A stretch of 64,000 bases of DNA from Blepharisma japonicum (Eukaryota; Ciliophora; Heterotrichea; Heterotrichida; Blepharismidae), in NCBI GenBank assembly GCA_949751835.1, contig CATKHK010000004.1:186001-250000 (forward strand), written 5' to 3'. Both the position numbers and the translations under genes were made by a program. Shown piece by piece: positions 51,378 through 61,645 of this stretch; position 1 is the first letter of the stretch, and each line of letters begins with the position of its first letter. The notes under the pieces were generated by a model. It was not told the DNA's origin and did no database searches. It saw nothing but the letters and a program-made list of their open reading frames with translations.

Positions 51378-53297
51378 ATGGTTGAGCTCGCTTTTATTAA
51401 GAGAATGCAAGCAAAAATCGACGAATTTTTTCAAAAACATTATTATGAAAAAGGAATAACAATGCTTAAGCGATACTTAAGCTTTGTAAAAGATTTACCA
51501 GAGCATAAAGTAGCAATTTCTGAGTATTTACGAGCAGTTTTATTATCTTGTCTAGAAATACCAAATAATATACAAGAAAATGAAACTGCCATATCTGTGC
51601 TTTTATCTTGCTACAAACTTACCGAGCCTCATTTAGCATTAGCTCCATGCGAAATCTTCAATGTGAAACGTACTCTAGCAAAGCAATACTTTGAAAGCCA
51701 AAATTTTAGTGAAGCTGAGAATTTTTTTCGAGAATCAATAAAATTGTCAAAAGGTCTTCCATTAGATAAAACAATATTGGAGGTATATCTTCTTTATAGC
51801 AGATTTTGCAGTGATATCAAAAAGAAACGAAAAACTTCAGGCAAATTTGCTAAAAAAGTTCTGAAGTCTGCAAATAAGCTAAAAGAGGATAATAGTGTTA
51901 TAGGAGATTTGCAAGAAAGGGCGCTAGAGATACTAATAAAAAATGAAATTGATGTAAATAATCAAGATAACGCTGTAAAATTATTGTCCTATGCAAGTAA
52001 ACTGGTTCATGTAAATATCAATAGACTTGTAAAATTATTAGGGGATAAATTTCAATGTCTAAGTGAATCAGAAGCTCTCATTGATTTGCTAAAAGTAGGT
52101 AAAGGTCTTCAGAGAAAAACAATGCAAGCTCAATCTCCAAAGGGTTTATCCCAAATTGGATCTCTCACTCCTCAATCAGCAAGAATTCTTCCCCCAGGGC
52201 GCTTTTCATTTAAACCAAAATTAGCAGACTTTAAAAATGAGCCAAATCAAAAGGCTAGAATATTTAATTTTCTAAATGAAGATGAGAAAGAAAATAATAA
52301 AAAACCTTCAGACAATACTGCAGATAAAGAAACTAAAGGCAATCAAAATACCCCTTATGATCAGCAGTCCCCAATAAGTTCACAAAATATAGTTTATGAA
52401 AATTGCTTTAATATACAAGAACAGCCAGAAAATAAGGATAATAAACTGACAAATGAAATAGACAATTCCAATATTCCTCCAAAAGTTATCCATAAAGAAA
52501 ACAAAATTGATGAAGAAAAGAATATCAACGAGAAAGATCGTATTTTTGAAAGTCAAAACGTGCGAGAAGAAGATAAATTCTATAAAATAACAAAAACATC
52601 AACAATTATACAGTCATTTGTAAGGAAATTTCTAACCAGGAGACGATTTAAAAATGTCAAATCATTGCAATGCGGCTTTAATGGCTATATCGCGTATGGG
52701 AGAAAAGTGCTAAACGGAAAATTATATTTTGTCACAATTAAATACGAAGGAATTGACTATCCAAATTTGCGTAAAATATATGGTCCACTTGCTGCCAACA
52801 CAAATAAATTTAATATTATTTTGGATGCATACCCATTGGTATCTGGCATTAAAAAGCCATATTTCAGCTGTTATTCAACTAAAGAAATAACGGATTTGCT
52901 TGGAATTTGGGATTTTGATTACTTAAGGAGCACATTGCAGCCTGCATTATTGAACAATGTAAAAATTGCCAATGACCATATTGAATTTTTTGGCAATGAA
53001 AAAATAAGTGATCCTATGAAAAGACTTATTTACCGCGGGAAGAGTAAATTAGGTACAGGTAATTATTACAATATAAGAATCTATGAAATCATACAGGGTT
53101 CTGCAAAAAGTTACTCAATTTCAGCATTTACATTGCAACAAAAAATGGAAAAAATTATAGGGATAGGAGAACTTTCTGCAATGCTTGAAATTACTGAAGA
53201 AGATGTTATGCTAAACAAGATTCATAAGCTTGTGTCTTTTCTTGCTATAGAAAACAATAAACTAATTATAAAGCAGGATAGAGCAGCTTCTTTGTAA
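51378..53297 (+). CDS. TPR-like helical protein with an IQ motif (639 aa)
   Basis: A single frame without UGA. The N-terminal 230 residues are helical with TPR-like units (AKQYFESQNFSEAENFFRES is a good match to the TPR consensus). Residues ~290-395 are Asn/Lys/Glu-rich and disordered. An IQ-like calmodulin-binding helix follows (IIQSFVRKFLTRRRFK, about 412-427), and a ~200-residue beta-rich C-terminal domain (GYIAYGRKVLNGKLYFV, YPLVSGIKKPYFSCY) with no recognised family that seems internally repeated (second unit around YRGKSKLGTGNYYN). Likely a Ca2+/calmodulin-regulated scaffold, by inference only. Confidence 0.7.
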   Translation: MVELAFIKRMQAKIDEFFQKHYYEKGITMLKRYLSFVKDLPEHKVAISEYLRAVLLSCLEIPNNIQENETAISVLLSCYKLTEPHLALAPCEIFNVKRTLAKQYFESQNFSEAENFFRESIKLSKGLPLDKTILEVYLLYSRFCSDIKKKRKTSGKFAKKVLKSANKLKEDNSVIGDLQERALEILIKNEIDVNNQDNAVKLLSYASKLVHVNINRLVKLLGDKFQCLSESEALIDLLKVGKGLQRKTMQAQSPKGLSQIGSLTPQSARILPPGRFSFKPKLADFKNEPNQKARIFNFLNEDEKENNKKPSDNTADKETKGNQNTPYDQQSPISSQNIVYENCFNIQEQPENKDNKLTNEIDNSNIPPKVIHKENKIDEEKNINEKDRIFESQNVREEDKFYKITKTSTIIQSFVRKFLTRRRFKNVKSLQCGFNGYIAYGRKVLNGKLYFVTIKYEGIDYPNLRKIYGPLAANTNKFNIILDAYPLVSGIKKPYFSCYSTKEITDLLGIWDFDYLRSTLQPALLNNVKIANDHIEFFGNEKISDPMKRLIYRGKSKLGTGNYYNIRIYEIIQGSAKSYSISAFTLQQKMEKIIGIGELSAMLEITEEDVMLNKIHKLVSFLAIENNKLIIKQDRAASL

Positions 53298-53475
53298 AGT
53301 AAAGAAACTGTAATTAAATATTTTCTAATAACATTTAGTAATTATATTTTCGCTATAAAGATAAAAGAAATAGTCTTTTTTGATAATTTATATTGGAGAT
53401 ATAATAGCTTAAAATTCATTTTCAGGATATTTTATACTAAATAAACAATTAATAACCTCCTAAAGATTTTGAAAA

Positions 53476-53961
53476 ATGGAAGGCAAGCTCTTCAGGCTTT
53501 TAAAAGGGCAATGAAGATGGGATAGAGTAATTGGAAATCAATGAACAGCTCATGGACAATGCACATGAAGTGAAGCAAATAGAGATAAAGACATGGAAAG
53601 ATTTTTATACAATGAAAGTGGTAAACTGGCCTCTAGTAAAATGAAGCAAGAACTAGATGTGCAAAAAGAATATTACTATTGTTTGAGCCTAGCTAACAAA
53701 GCAATTGAAGTCTATTTCTGTAACCCTGATATGACTATGGGAAATCTTTTCATTCAATTATCCTTCAATTCCCAAGACACCTCCATCATTTCTGAACAGA
53801 AATGGCCTTACTGCTCATCTTCAACACACCAATGCAAGCTTGACAGATATGATGCCAACTTTATCTATGATTCAGAAAATAAAATTACTATCTCTTACAC
53901 AGTAAAAGGTCCGCACAAAGATTATTTGTCTGTTACCACTTATGATAGAATAATGAAATAA
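53476..53961 (+). CDS. DUF6314-like protein (161 aa)
   Basis: A small beta-barrel-type protein. The pattern LFRLLKGQWRWDRVIG, then FLYNESGKLAS, HQCKLDRYDANF and VKGPHKDYLSVTTYDR matches the DUF6314 family, known mainly from bacteria and protists and of unknown function. Three UGA codons in the first 35 codons encode Trp (GQWRW, NQWTAH, CTWSEA), so the N-terminal third is invisible under the standard code. The A-rich context before the ATG at 53476 supports the start. Only 18 nt separate its stop from the start of the IP3 receptor gene. Confidence 0.8.
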
Positions 53962-53979
53962 TCTCTTTTCTTAATAATC

Positions 53980-56900
53980 ATGGATGAAACTCAACTAAAA
54001 GAAAGTATTGTTTACGGCTCTTTGATTTCTCTAAAAACTATTGATAACTGCTATGCATATTCTCAGGGCTTTGTTGACACAACTATTTATTTGCAAGAAG
54101 CATCAAATATTTCGTTCTCAGAAGCAGTTTTCAGAATCTGCCCACAAAGCATTTTTGCGACTCAGCAAGAAGTTTTAAGGCTGATATCTGAAGGAACCGG
54201 GTCAAGCATTGCTGAGAGGGTAGATCTGCTGAATGATTCATTAGACGATGAATTAAAGACAAACGTGCACATTTATTCAAATTTTAAAGGAGTTCCAGTG
54301 AAATACAGCTCCTTAATCCAGCTGGAGCATGTGCAGAGCCATAGGTTTCTTACTGTTCATAACAGACAAAGCTCAAATATAGAACGCCAAAATATTAAAA
54401 TATCGCTTGAGGATTACCCAAGTGAGTTTTCCCACTTTAGGGTAGAAGCATGTTTTAAATGCCAAAAAGAAGGAAAAGGAATCGTTAGGTCTGGGGATAA
54501 AGTAGCGCTCGAATTCACTATTTTGGACCTAGGCAGAAATGCTTGTTTGCATTCGAGCATCAAGGGTATCAATCCTTCAAATTTAATCAAGCTTTTAGCT
54601 GGAGACGAATTCGACCCTTCTTCTCTTTCTCAAGAAATGGACGGCTCGCTGGACCAAACGACAGCCTGAATAATCGAGCTAAATTCTCCTTTTGTAAAAG
54701 AAGTGTCAGAATCGCTTATGTGTGGAGACATAATTTGGCTTAGCCACGCAGAAGAATATGCAGGCTTAGGAGGGATCCTCCAGAAGAACCATTTAGAAGT
54801 ACTTTATAATAAAAACCTTAATGATACAAATTGTCTTTGGATGATAGAAGGAGAAAATTCACAAATTGGTGGAAAAGTGAAAATTGGAACAAAATATCGC
54901 CTAAAGCATATATCAACAAAAAAGTATTTGACAATACAAAATAACCAAGGTATAAATTCCCCCACAAATGTATTAACTGGCCATCATAACTTGTCACTAG
55001 CAGATATCACAAAGGGAAATAATCTTTGGACGTTTGAGCACATTGACGAAGGGGTGAAATCTGACTTAATAAATGGACAGTTTTGCAAAGTTGTGAATTG
55101 TGATAAATTAGCGTCAATTGCAATAAAACAAATCAAAGGTGGCTGGATAAAGCCAGCAGCTGATTTTGTACATGATGAGATGAGCTATTTTAAAATAAAA
55201 AAAGCAAACCAAGAAGTCATTTGGGAAACTCTTTTCCTACTCAACTGCTATCCTATTCTCAAGAATTTTCCGAATTATTTGAATAATGGCATTCAGATCA
55301 ATGAAACTGAAAATCCAGACGAAATAAAAAATTTTGAAAACTGTGCAATTTTGGTTGCAAAATGCATAGCAGATGTTGATCTTTTTTGTAAAAATAAGCT
55401 TAGAAGTATGGTTGGAACTGATAAAAAATATGGAGAAGTGCAGCATGCGAGGCAAAGAATGATAAAAGAGCAACGGATATTTGATGTTGTGATAGAAATA
55501 TTAGATGCAACGTTCAGGACGGAGTTTGAAGCAAGTATAGTTAAAAAACTCACTACTGACACCTGAAAAACTGAGCTAGATATCACAGCTGAAAATTCAA
55601 AAATTGGCATTTTAAATGCAGAAGACAGTGTAAATGTAACAAAAACTAGATACGTAATCAATATTGTGGAGAAAATCTATGATTTATTAGTAACTCTCTG
55701 CTACAAAAATCTCACCAATCAAATGTACGCTTTCAACTACTTAAATATTTTTGTGAAGCACATTGAGTATAACTTAGGCGCAACGAAATTTTTATTATCA
55801 ATTTTAAAGAGTAATAATGAACTGCTGTTTGCTGTCCATAAGGTTTCATTACCTCAACAACTATTTCCTCGTCAAATGGTAGATAGCAGCCTAATAAGCT
55901 ACTATTGCTCTTTATTATGCTCACAACACGAAAAAAGAAGGCCTCAGATCTTGGAGTTCTTAAAAACAATATGCTCATACAAAGATCATCGAATTAAAGT
56001 CAACCAAAAAAAAATCTTCGAGCTGGTCTTTATGGACAAAGAAATCTACAGCAGCACTCTTATACAGATCAAAATGAAAGAAAATCAATTTTGGATTTCA
56101 TCCGACCAAAGTAGCGAATTAAAAGCTTTGGATACTTATTTTGACGACGGCCATATAACAAAAGAATCAGCGTTGATTGTTTACTTCATAAAGCTGCTTG
56201 AACTGTTTGGAGCATTGTGCTTTGGGAGAAATACTTTATTTATAGATGCACTAAAAGAAGACTTTCCTGGAGATATTCTCCAAAATATCATGTGAAATCC
56301 GAAACTCACCAAGGCACTACGAGCTGCAGCTTCAAAGCTGATGTTCTCGATGCATATTGATGTGCATCCTAGGATGGAAATAAAAAAGCCAGAGTTTGTA
56401 AAAATTATAAGGATGGGAGAAAGCTTGGTAGGAAAAAAGTCAATCAGCCAAAAATGGAGCAGTGAAACAGAACAGTCGTTTGTTGAAGTGAGGCTGCTTG
56501 AAAATACAATGATTAATTTAAGAGATGAGCTAGAGACAGCGAAAACAAATATTGAAAGGGCTTCTATCGATATCGGAGATCTTGAGGAAGCTGACGTGAG
56601 GAAGTTTACTAATGAGAACTCTTTGATACAAACTATACTCTATAATATTCTTGAGTTCTTTTCTACTCAGAGAAGTGGAGTCCAGTATGATATTTTTGTT
56701 GATGAGATGCTTAGGGTCTCAGAAAAACTTATTAAATTCAATCTTTATGGCACTTGCTGCACAAATTTTGATAAGCAGTTCACAGTTGTAAATCCATTAA
56801 GCATTGGATTTTCTAGTGAAAATATGGATATCGTTAGGCTCTTACGATCAATATCTCACTTATTATTTTTTACAGCTGAACGAAGGAGGTCTTCTATCAA

Positions 56901-59900
56901 GAAAAGAGGAAGTCTCAAAAGAAGAAAGTCATCAAGAAGAAGTGAAGATAGAGAAGATGATAAGGATAAAGACAAAAAAAACTACCTGGAAGAGCTACTA
57001 AACGATCCAGCTGAGCTTTCTGAGCCTGTAACAAGATGTGCAGTTAATTTAAAGAATTTTATTTCCATTCTTAAATCGAGCTCTTTCCAAGACCACGTTA
57101 AGAAAACTCCCGAAGATAAAATTAAGGTTAGGATCTGCAAAATTCTCAATCTATACTTAGACATCCAAATGGAATTTTTAATAAACAATGTTCTAGGCTG
57201 ATTCAATCATTTAACTTACTCAAAAGACTGGATATATGAAGATCTCTCCATTTTATTTCCCCCAATAATGAAGATTTCTCATGTCAACCACAAAGCAACA
57301 AATGAATTCCAACAAAGTAACTTTAAAACTTGGTGTGCCCCAGTTATACTAAATCTTAACTGTATGTCATCTGAGCCAATACTTCCAAAGCTGCTAAACG
57401 TTTTTGTCGAAAGCAAAAATTATAAACTAAAACAAAATATTCTAGCCTTAATTATGAGATGTTTTCGTCAACGAACTGACCTGCTGCATGCCCTTAAGAA
57501 ACTTCATGTAGTTTGCAACTCTCAAGAAGCATTAATATACAAATACCTAAAAAAAAGTATGGCTTGGCTTAAACAATATGCAGACCAAAACGAAGTTTGG
57601 CTTACTTACTGAAAAGATGACAGCCTTGATAAAGCAAAAGCAGTAAACAGTTTTGAAAACGTGAATGAGATTTTGCAAAATATTGATTACATTCTCTTCG
57701 AAGAAACAACAATCCAAGGAAATACAGTAAACCCAGGACGATGTGAAATAATTTCTAAGAGTCGCCAAATTATATTTTTCTATTTAAAAATCCATGAGCT
57801 GTTGCTGCATTTTTTAAAAGATGGAATGTATGTGCTTTTATTGCATCAGGATAAAAATAAAGACTCAGAATGTTTCAGAAAAATTCATACTTTGTTTACA
57901 ATTTGCCATAGCATCTTGATAAAATTTGTGTACAATAATCCAAAAAATCAGAAATCGCTAAATAGATATATAAAAGAATCTAATATTCATAAAAACCTCC
58001 CTTTGTTTAATATTTTGGATATATTATTACAGTCAGAAGACGGTAAAAGCTCTTCAATTCCTATAAAATTGCCAGCATTAGAATTTTTCTTACACATTTA
58101 TATGGAATCTGAAGAATTTAATGATGAAATAAAGAGCTCTGAAAGTTTCCATTTATATATAGCAAGACAAGCAGAAATCTTGGATATCATAGCTGTAGTA
58201 GATGAAGACCATACAAACCTTTTAGCAGCTTTCTTAAAACTTCTCTTTCATTATTGCAAAACATTTTTTAGACCAGATGTCCCATACACAGAGCAAGAAA
58301 GTAGCTCTTCACTTCTTCAATTCGCCAAGTCTCTTTCGAAAAACATATCAAAATTCGATTCTAGATTTGTAAAGCAGCCGCTAATTGACCAAATCCATGA
58401 GTTTTGTAGCAGCTTTAATTGTGAAATAAATGATGCAGTTGGTGAAAGCAGAGAAGTATTCAAAGCAGCTCTTGTAGACTCAGGAAATTCTTTATTTGAT
58501 GATAAAGAATGGACAAATGAAGCTGAAGAGGGCTGGAAAAACTTTATAGAAAATGTCCTTTATAGCGAAAATATAAAGAAAATCTTGGCTGACGAAAAGA
58601 AAGCGCTGAGACTGGCAATTTATTATATTGACAATTTTCACCCAGGTCTTGCGTTTACCCAAATTTCTAAAGAAATCATCAATTTTATAAGTGGAAGCCG
58701 CAACCAGCGTGTCCCAGTAGGGATTTTGATAGAATCAATTGAGCTACTTGGGTCTTTTATCGAAGAATCAGAGAACGAAGAAAATGAGAACTCAGTCGGA
58801 CTAGAGATCACCAAAGAAGAAATGCAAAACAAATTCAACTCATTCGGAGCCACAAATGTTTGTCTGACTCTGATCTGTGACTTAAACACAGAAAAAGCTA
58901 TGTTTGGGACTCTTATCCATTTCTTAACTCAACTCTTAGATGGAGGCAACCGAATAGTGCAAGCCGAAATCTATAAGTTCTTTGCCAACAACCCAACTTC
59001 TGAGAACCTTTTCAAAAGAATGCATAAAGAACTTATTGACAGGATCGAAACCATCACAAATGGTCCACCCCCTCTTGCTTCGAAAAAAGCCGTGTATAAA
59101 GAAGATCGCGATATTATTAAGGTAATATTGAGACTTCTGCAGCTGTTTTGTGAAAATCACAATAGCAAGCTTCAAGTTTACCTTCGGTTCCAGACCCATT
59201 CAATGAATAGCTATGATATGATTAATGACGTCATATTTCTTTTAGAAAGCTTGATGAAAAAAATGCACATTAATTATTTCTTAGAAATTTCTCAATGTTT
59301 TGATACTTTGACAGAATTTATACAGGGGCCATGCAAGAATAACCAGGAATATATTATTGATGGACAGTTTGTAGAAATCGCCTCAAATCTCCTTGCAATT
59401 GATGAGTATAAAGATTTTATTGAGGTCTATGAAGCACTTAAAAATGAAAAGATTTATGATAAGTTTGTAACTAACCAAGCGGAGTGCTTAAAAGGATGGA
59501 TGATTTCTCATCTGAAATATAAATGCATGATCACCATTTTGGCGCTTCTAGAAGCAAGAAATGATAATTATGTCATTTCTAGGCTGGTCAGAGCGTTCCA
59601 TACAGAATTGCTTAAAGAAAACCTCATCAGCATTTTTAAAAAGTATGTGGAGTTCTATGGACTTGACCACTATGACTATGATATCTTTAACCATACAGCA
59701 GAGAATGAAGAGTATGAAAGCTTCGGCATCCGAAAACAAGACAAAGACCCGAAATACTACACCTTGGTCATTGAAGTCGGAATGATGATATATCAGCTCA
59801 TGAAAATGTTCCGTGACTCTGATGAAACCAATGAAGAAATGGAAGAAGGTGGACTTCCACCTGCTGAAGAGCTCCCTGAACTGAACATGATTTTTGGTGG

Positions 59901-61545
59901 GAAACTTCTGGGGGGCCTGGGAAAGTTTGGCATGGCTTTTGTAAAAAATTCGCTTGAAACTGTTACTAAGCTTGCCAAAATAGTTGATAATGAAGGAGGA
60001 AAGCAAGCTGAAGAAGACTCCGCAGAAGTACTAGAAGCAGCTTATAAGTTTTTCGACGGGAATACTTCTCATATTGAGATAGTTTTCAACGAAGAAATCA
60101 TCAAATACTACTTCACAAAGCCTCCAATAGCGCTTGGCTACACAAGTGAATTAAAAGAAGAGTTTAGTGCAGACGCTGACCGAACTTCTACACAAACAAA
60201 ATTAACTTATCTTACCAATCAATCTGATAGAGTAATTGAGCAGCTTCAGCATGAGCATTTTCTCCAAAAATTATACAACAAAAACAAATTCATAGCTTTA
60301 TTTGTATCAAATGTGTATCTTTATCGTGAATTGTCATTTATGATTACACTAGTCTTAAACTTTTTTATTATAAGTTCGTATTCAGATTTTGTATATGAGC
60401 AGGATAAAAATTTGGATGAGGATAGAGAAAGACTTTGGAGATACTCGCTATTTTATTATGATGCTTATAACACTGATGGCGGACTGAGTTATGTTGATAC
60501 AAAGAGCTTGATGATTATTTTTGGGACCGTTCAAGTTGTGCTTTCAGCTTTAATTGTGACGTTCTTTTTATTGCAAAAAGGGCCATACTTAGCCAAAACT
60601 GCCTGAAGAAGAAGCAGCCCTGATAAGAAATTTTGGAGCTCAAATCCAAAAAAACTCATAGTCATTTATATAAGAGGTCGACAGCTGTTCTTTACATTAT
60701 TTTATTCAGTTACTGTAGATGTCGTTTATTACTCTGCATATATGATCTTTTCAATCTTGGGACTTTCTTATCATCCATTTTTCTTCTGTTTCTTGCTTTC
60801 AGATATTCTCTATAAATACCCTTCACTGCAAAACGTCATCAAATCAGTCATTTTACCTTGAAAATCCCTGGTGGTTTTATTCATTTTTCTGATAGTATTA
60901 ATCTATTTATTTGGTGTCTGGGCATATATAGGCTTTCCATCTGATTTTTCTGGAAACTGTGTAAGCTTGCTAAAATGCGGAGTTTTTATTGGCGACAGAG
61001 GCTTTAAAGCAAATGGAGGTATCGGAGGTTGAATTTCAGACTGGGGCGCTGGGTGGATAGACTACGACAGACTATTTTTTGATAATTCCTTCAATATTCT
61101 GATCATGATTATTGCCCTAAAAATTGTGCAGGGTGTTATTATTGATACTTTTACCATTTTGAGAGAGCAGCAAGAAGAAAGCACAAATGATAAGGAAAAC
61201 AAGTGCTTCATTTGTGGCTTAGATCGAGATGAAATTGAGCATTTCACAGGGAGACCTTTTGCTTATCATGTTTACACTGAGCATAATGAATGAAACTATA
61301 TTCTCTTTATTGCTTATTTAAAGTCAAAAGATGAGACTGAGTACTCAGGCATTGAGTCTTATGTAAAAGAGCAATATGATAAAAAGGAACTGCTCTGGTT
61401 TCCTCAAAGCACTTCTTTAGCCATCAAAAAGAACAAATCTCTGGATGAAGTCAAAAGACAAGACATGTTCAAAACCATTGAACAAAGGATTGAGTATATA
61501 TCGACAGAGTTCGAGAAGCTCAAGGTGCTGAAATCTAAAAAGTAA
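53980..61545 (+). CDS. Inositol 1,4,5-trisphosphate receptor-type Ca2+ release channel (2521 aa)
   Basis: An intracellular Ca2+ channel. Order: beta-trefoil/MIR region (about 1-380; LIQLEHVQSHRFLTVHNR, KYRLKHISTKKYLTIQN), RIH helical domain (about 470-760; KKYGEVQHARQRM, RRPQILEFLKTIC...KVNQKKI), long regulatory middle part, second RIH-type region, six membrane helices from about residue 2117, pore loop, and a cytosolic tail with the CFICGLDRDEIEHF...H...H zinc motif and EYSGIESYV, closely matching IP3R. The filter reads NGGIGGWISD (from about 2345) where animal IP3R has GGGVGD; W is UGA-coded. UGA is used as Trp at many positions throughout. Length is slightly below animal IP3R (about 2700). 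Likely on ER, alveolar sacs or contractile vacuole membranes. Confidence 0.95.
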
Positions 61546-61645
61546 TGATAATATTCTGAATTGATAAAGTAAATAATATATTTGCGATTAATTTTTTAAC
61601 TTTATATAATTATATTTTATATTTGTGATATCTATAATTTATCAA

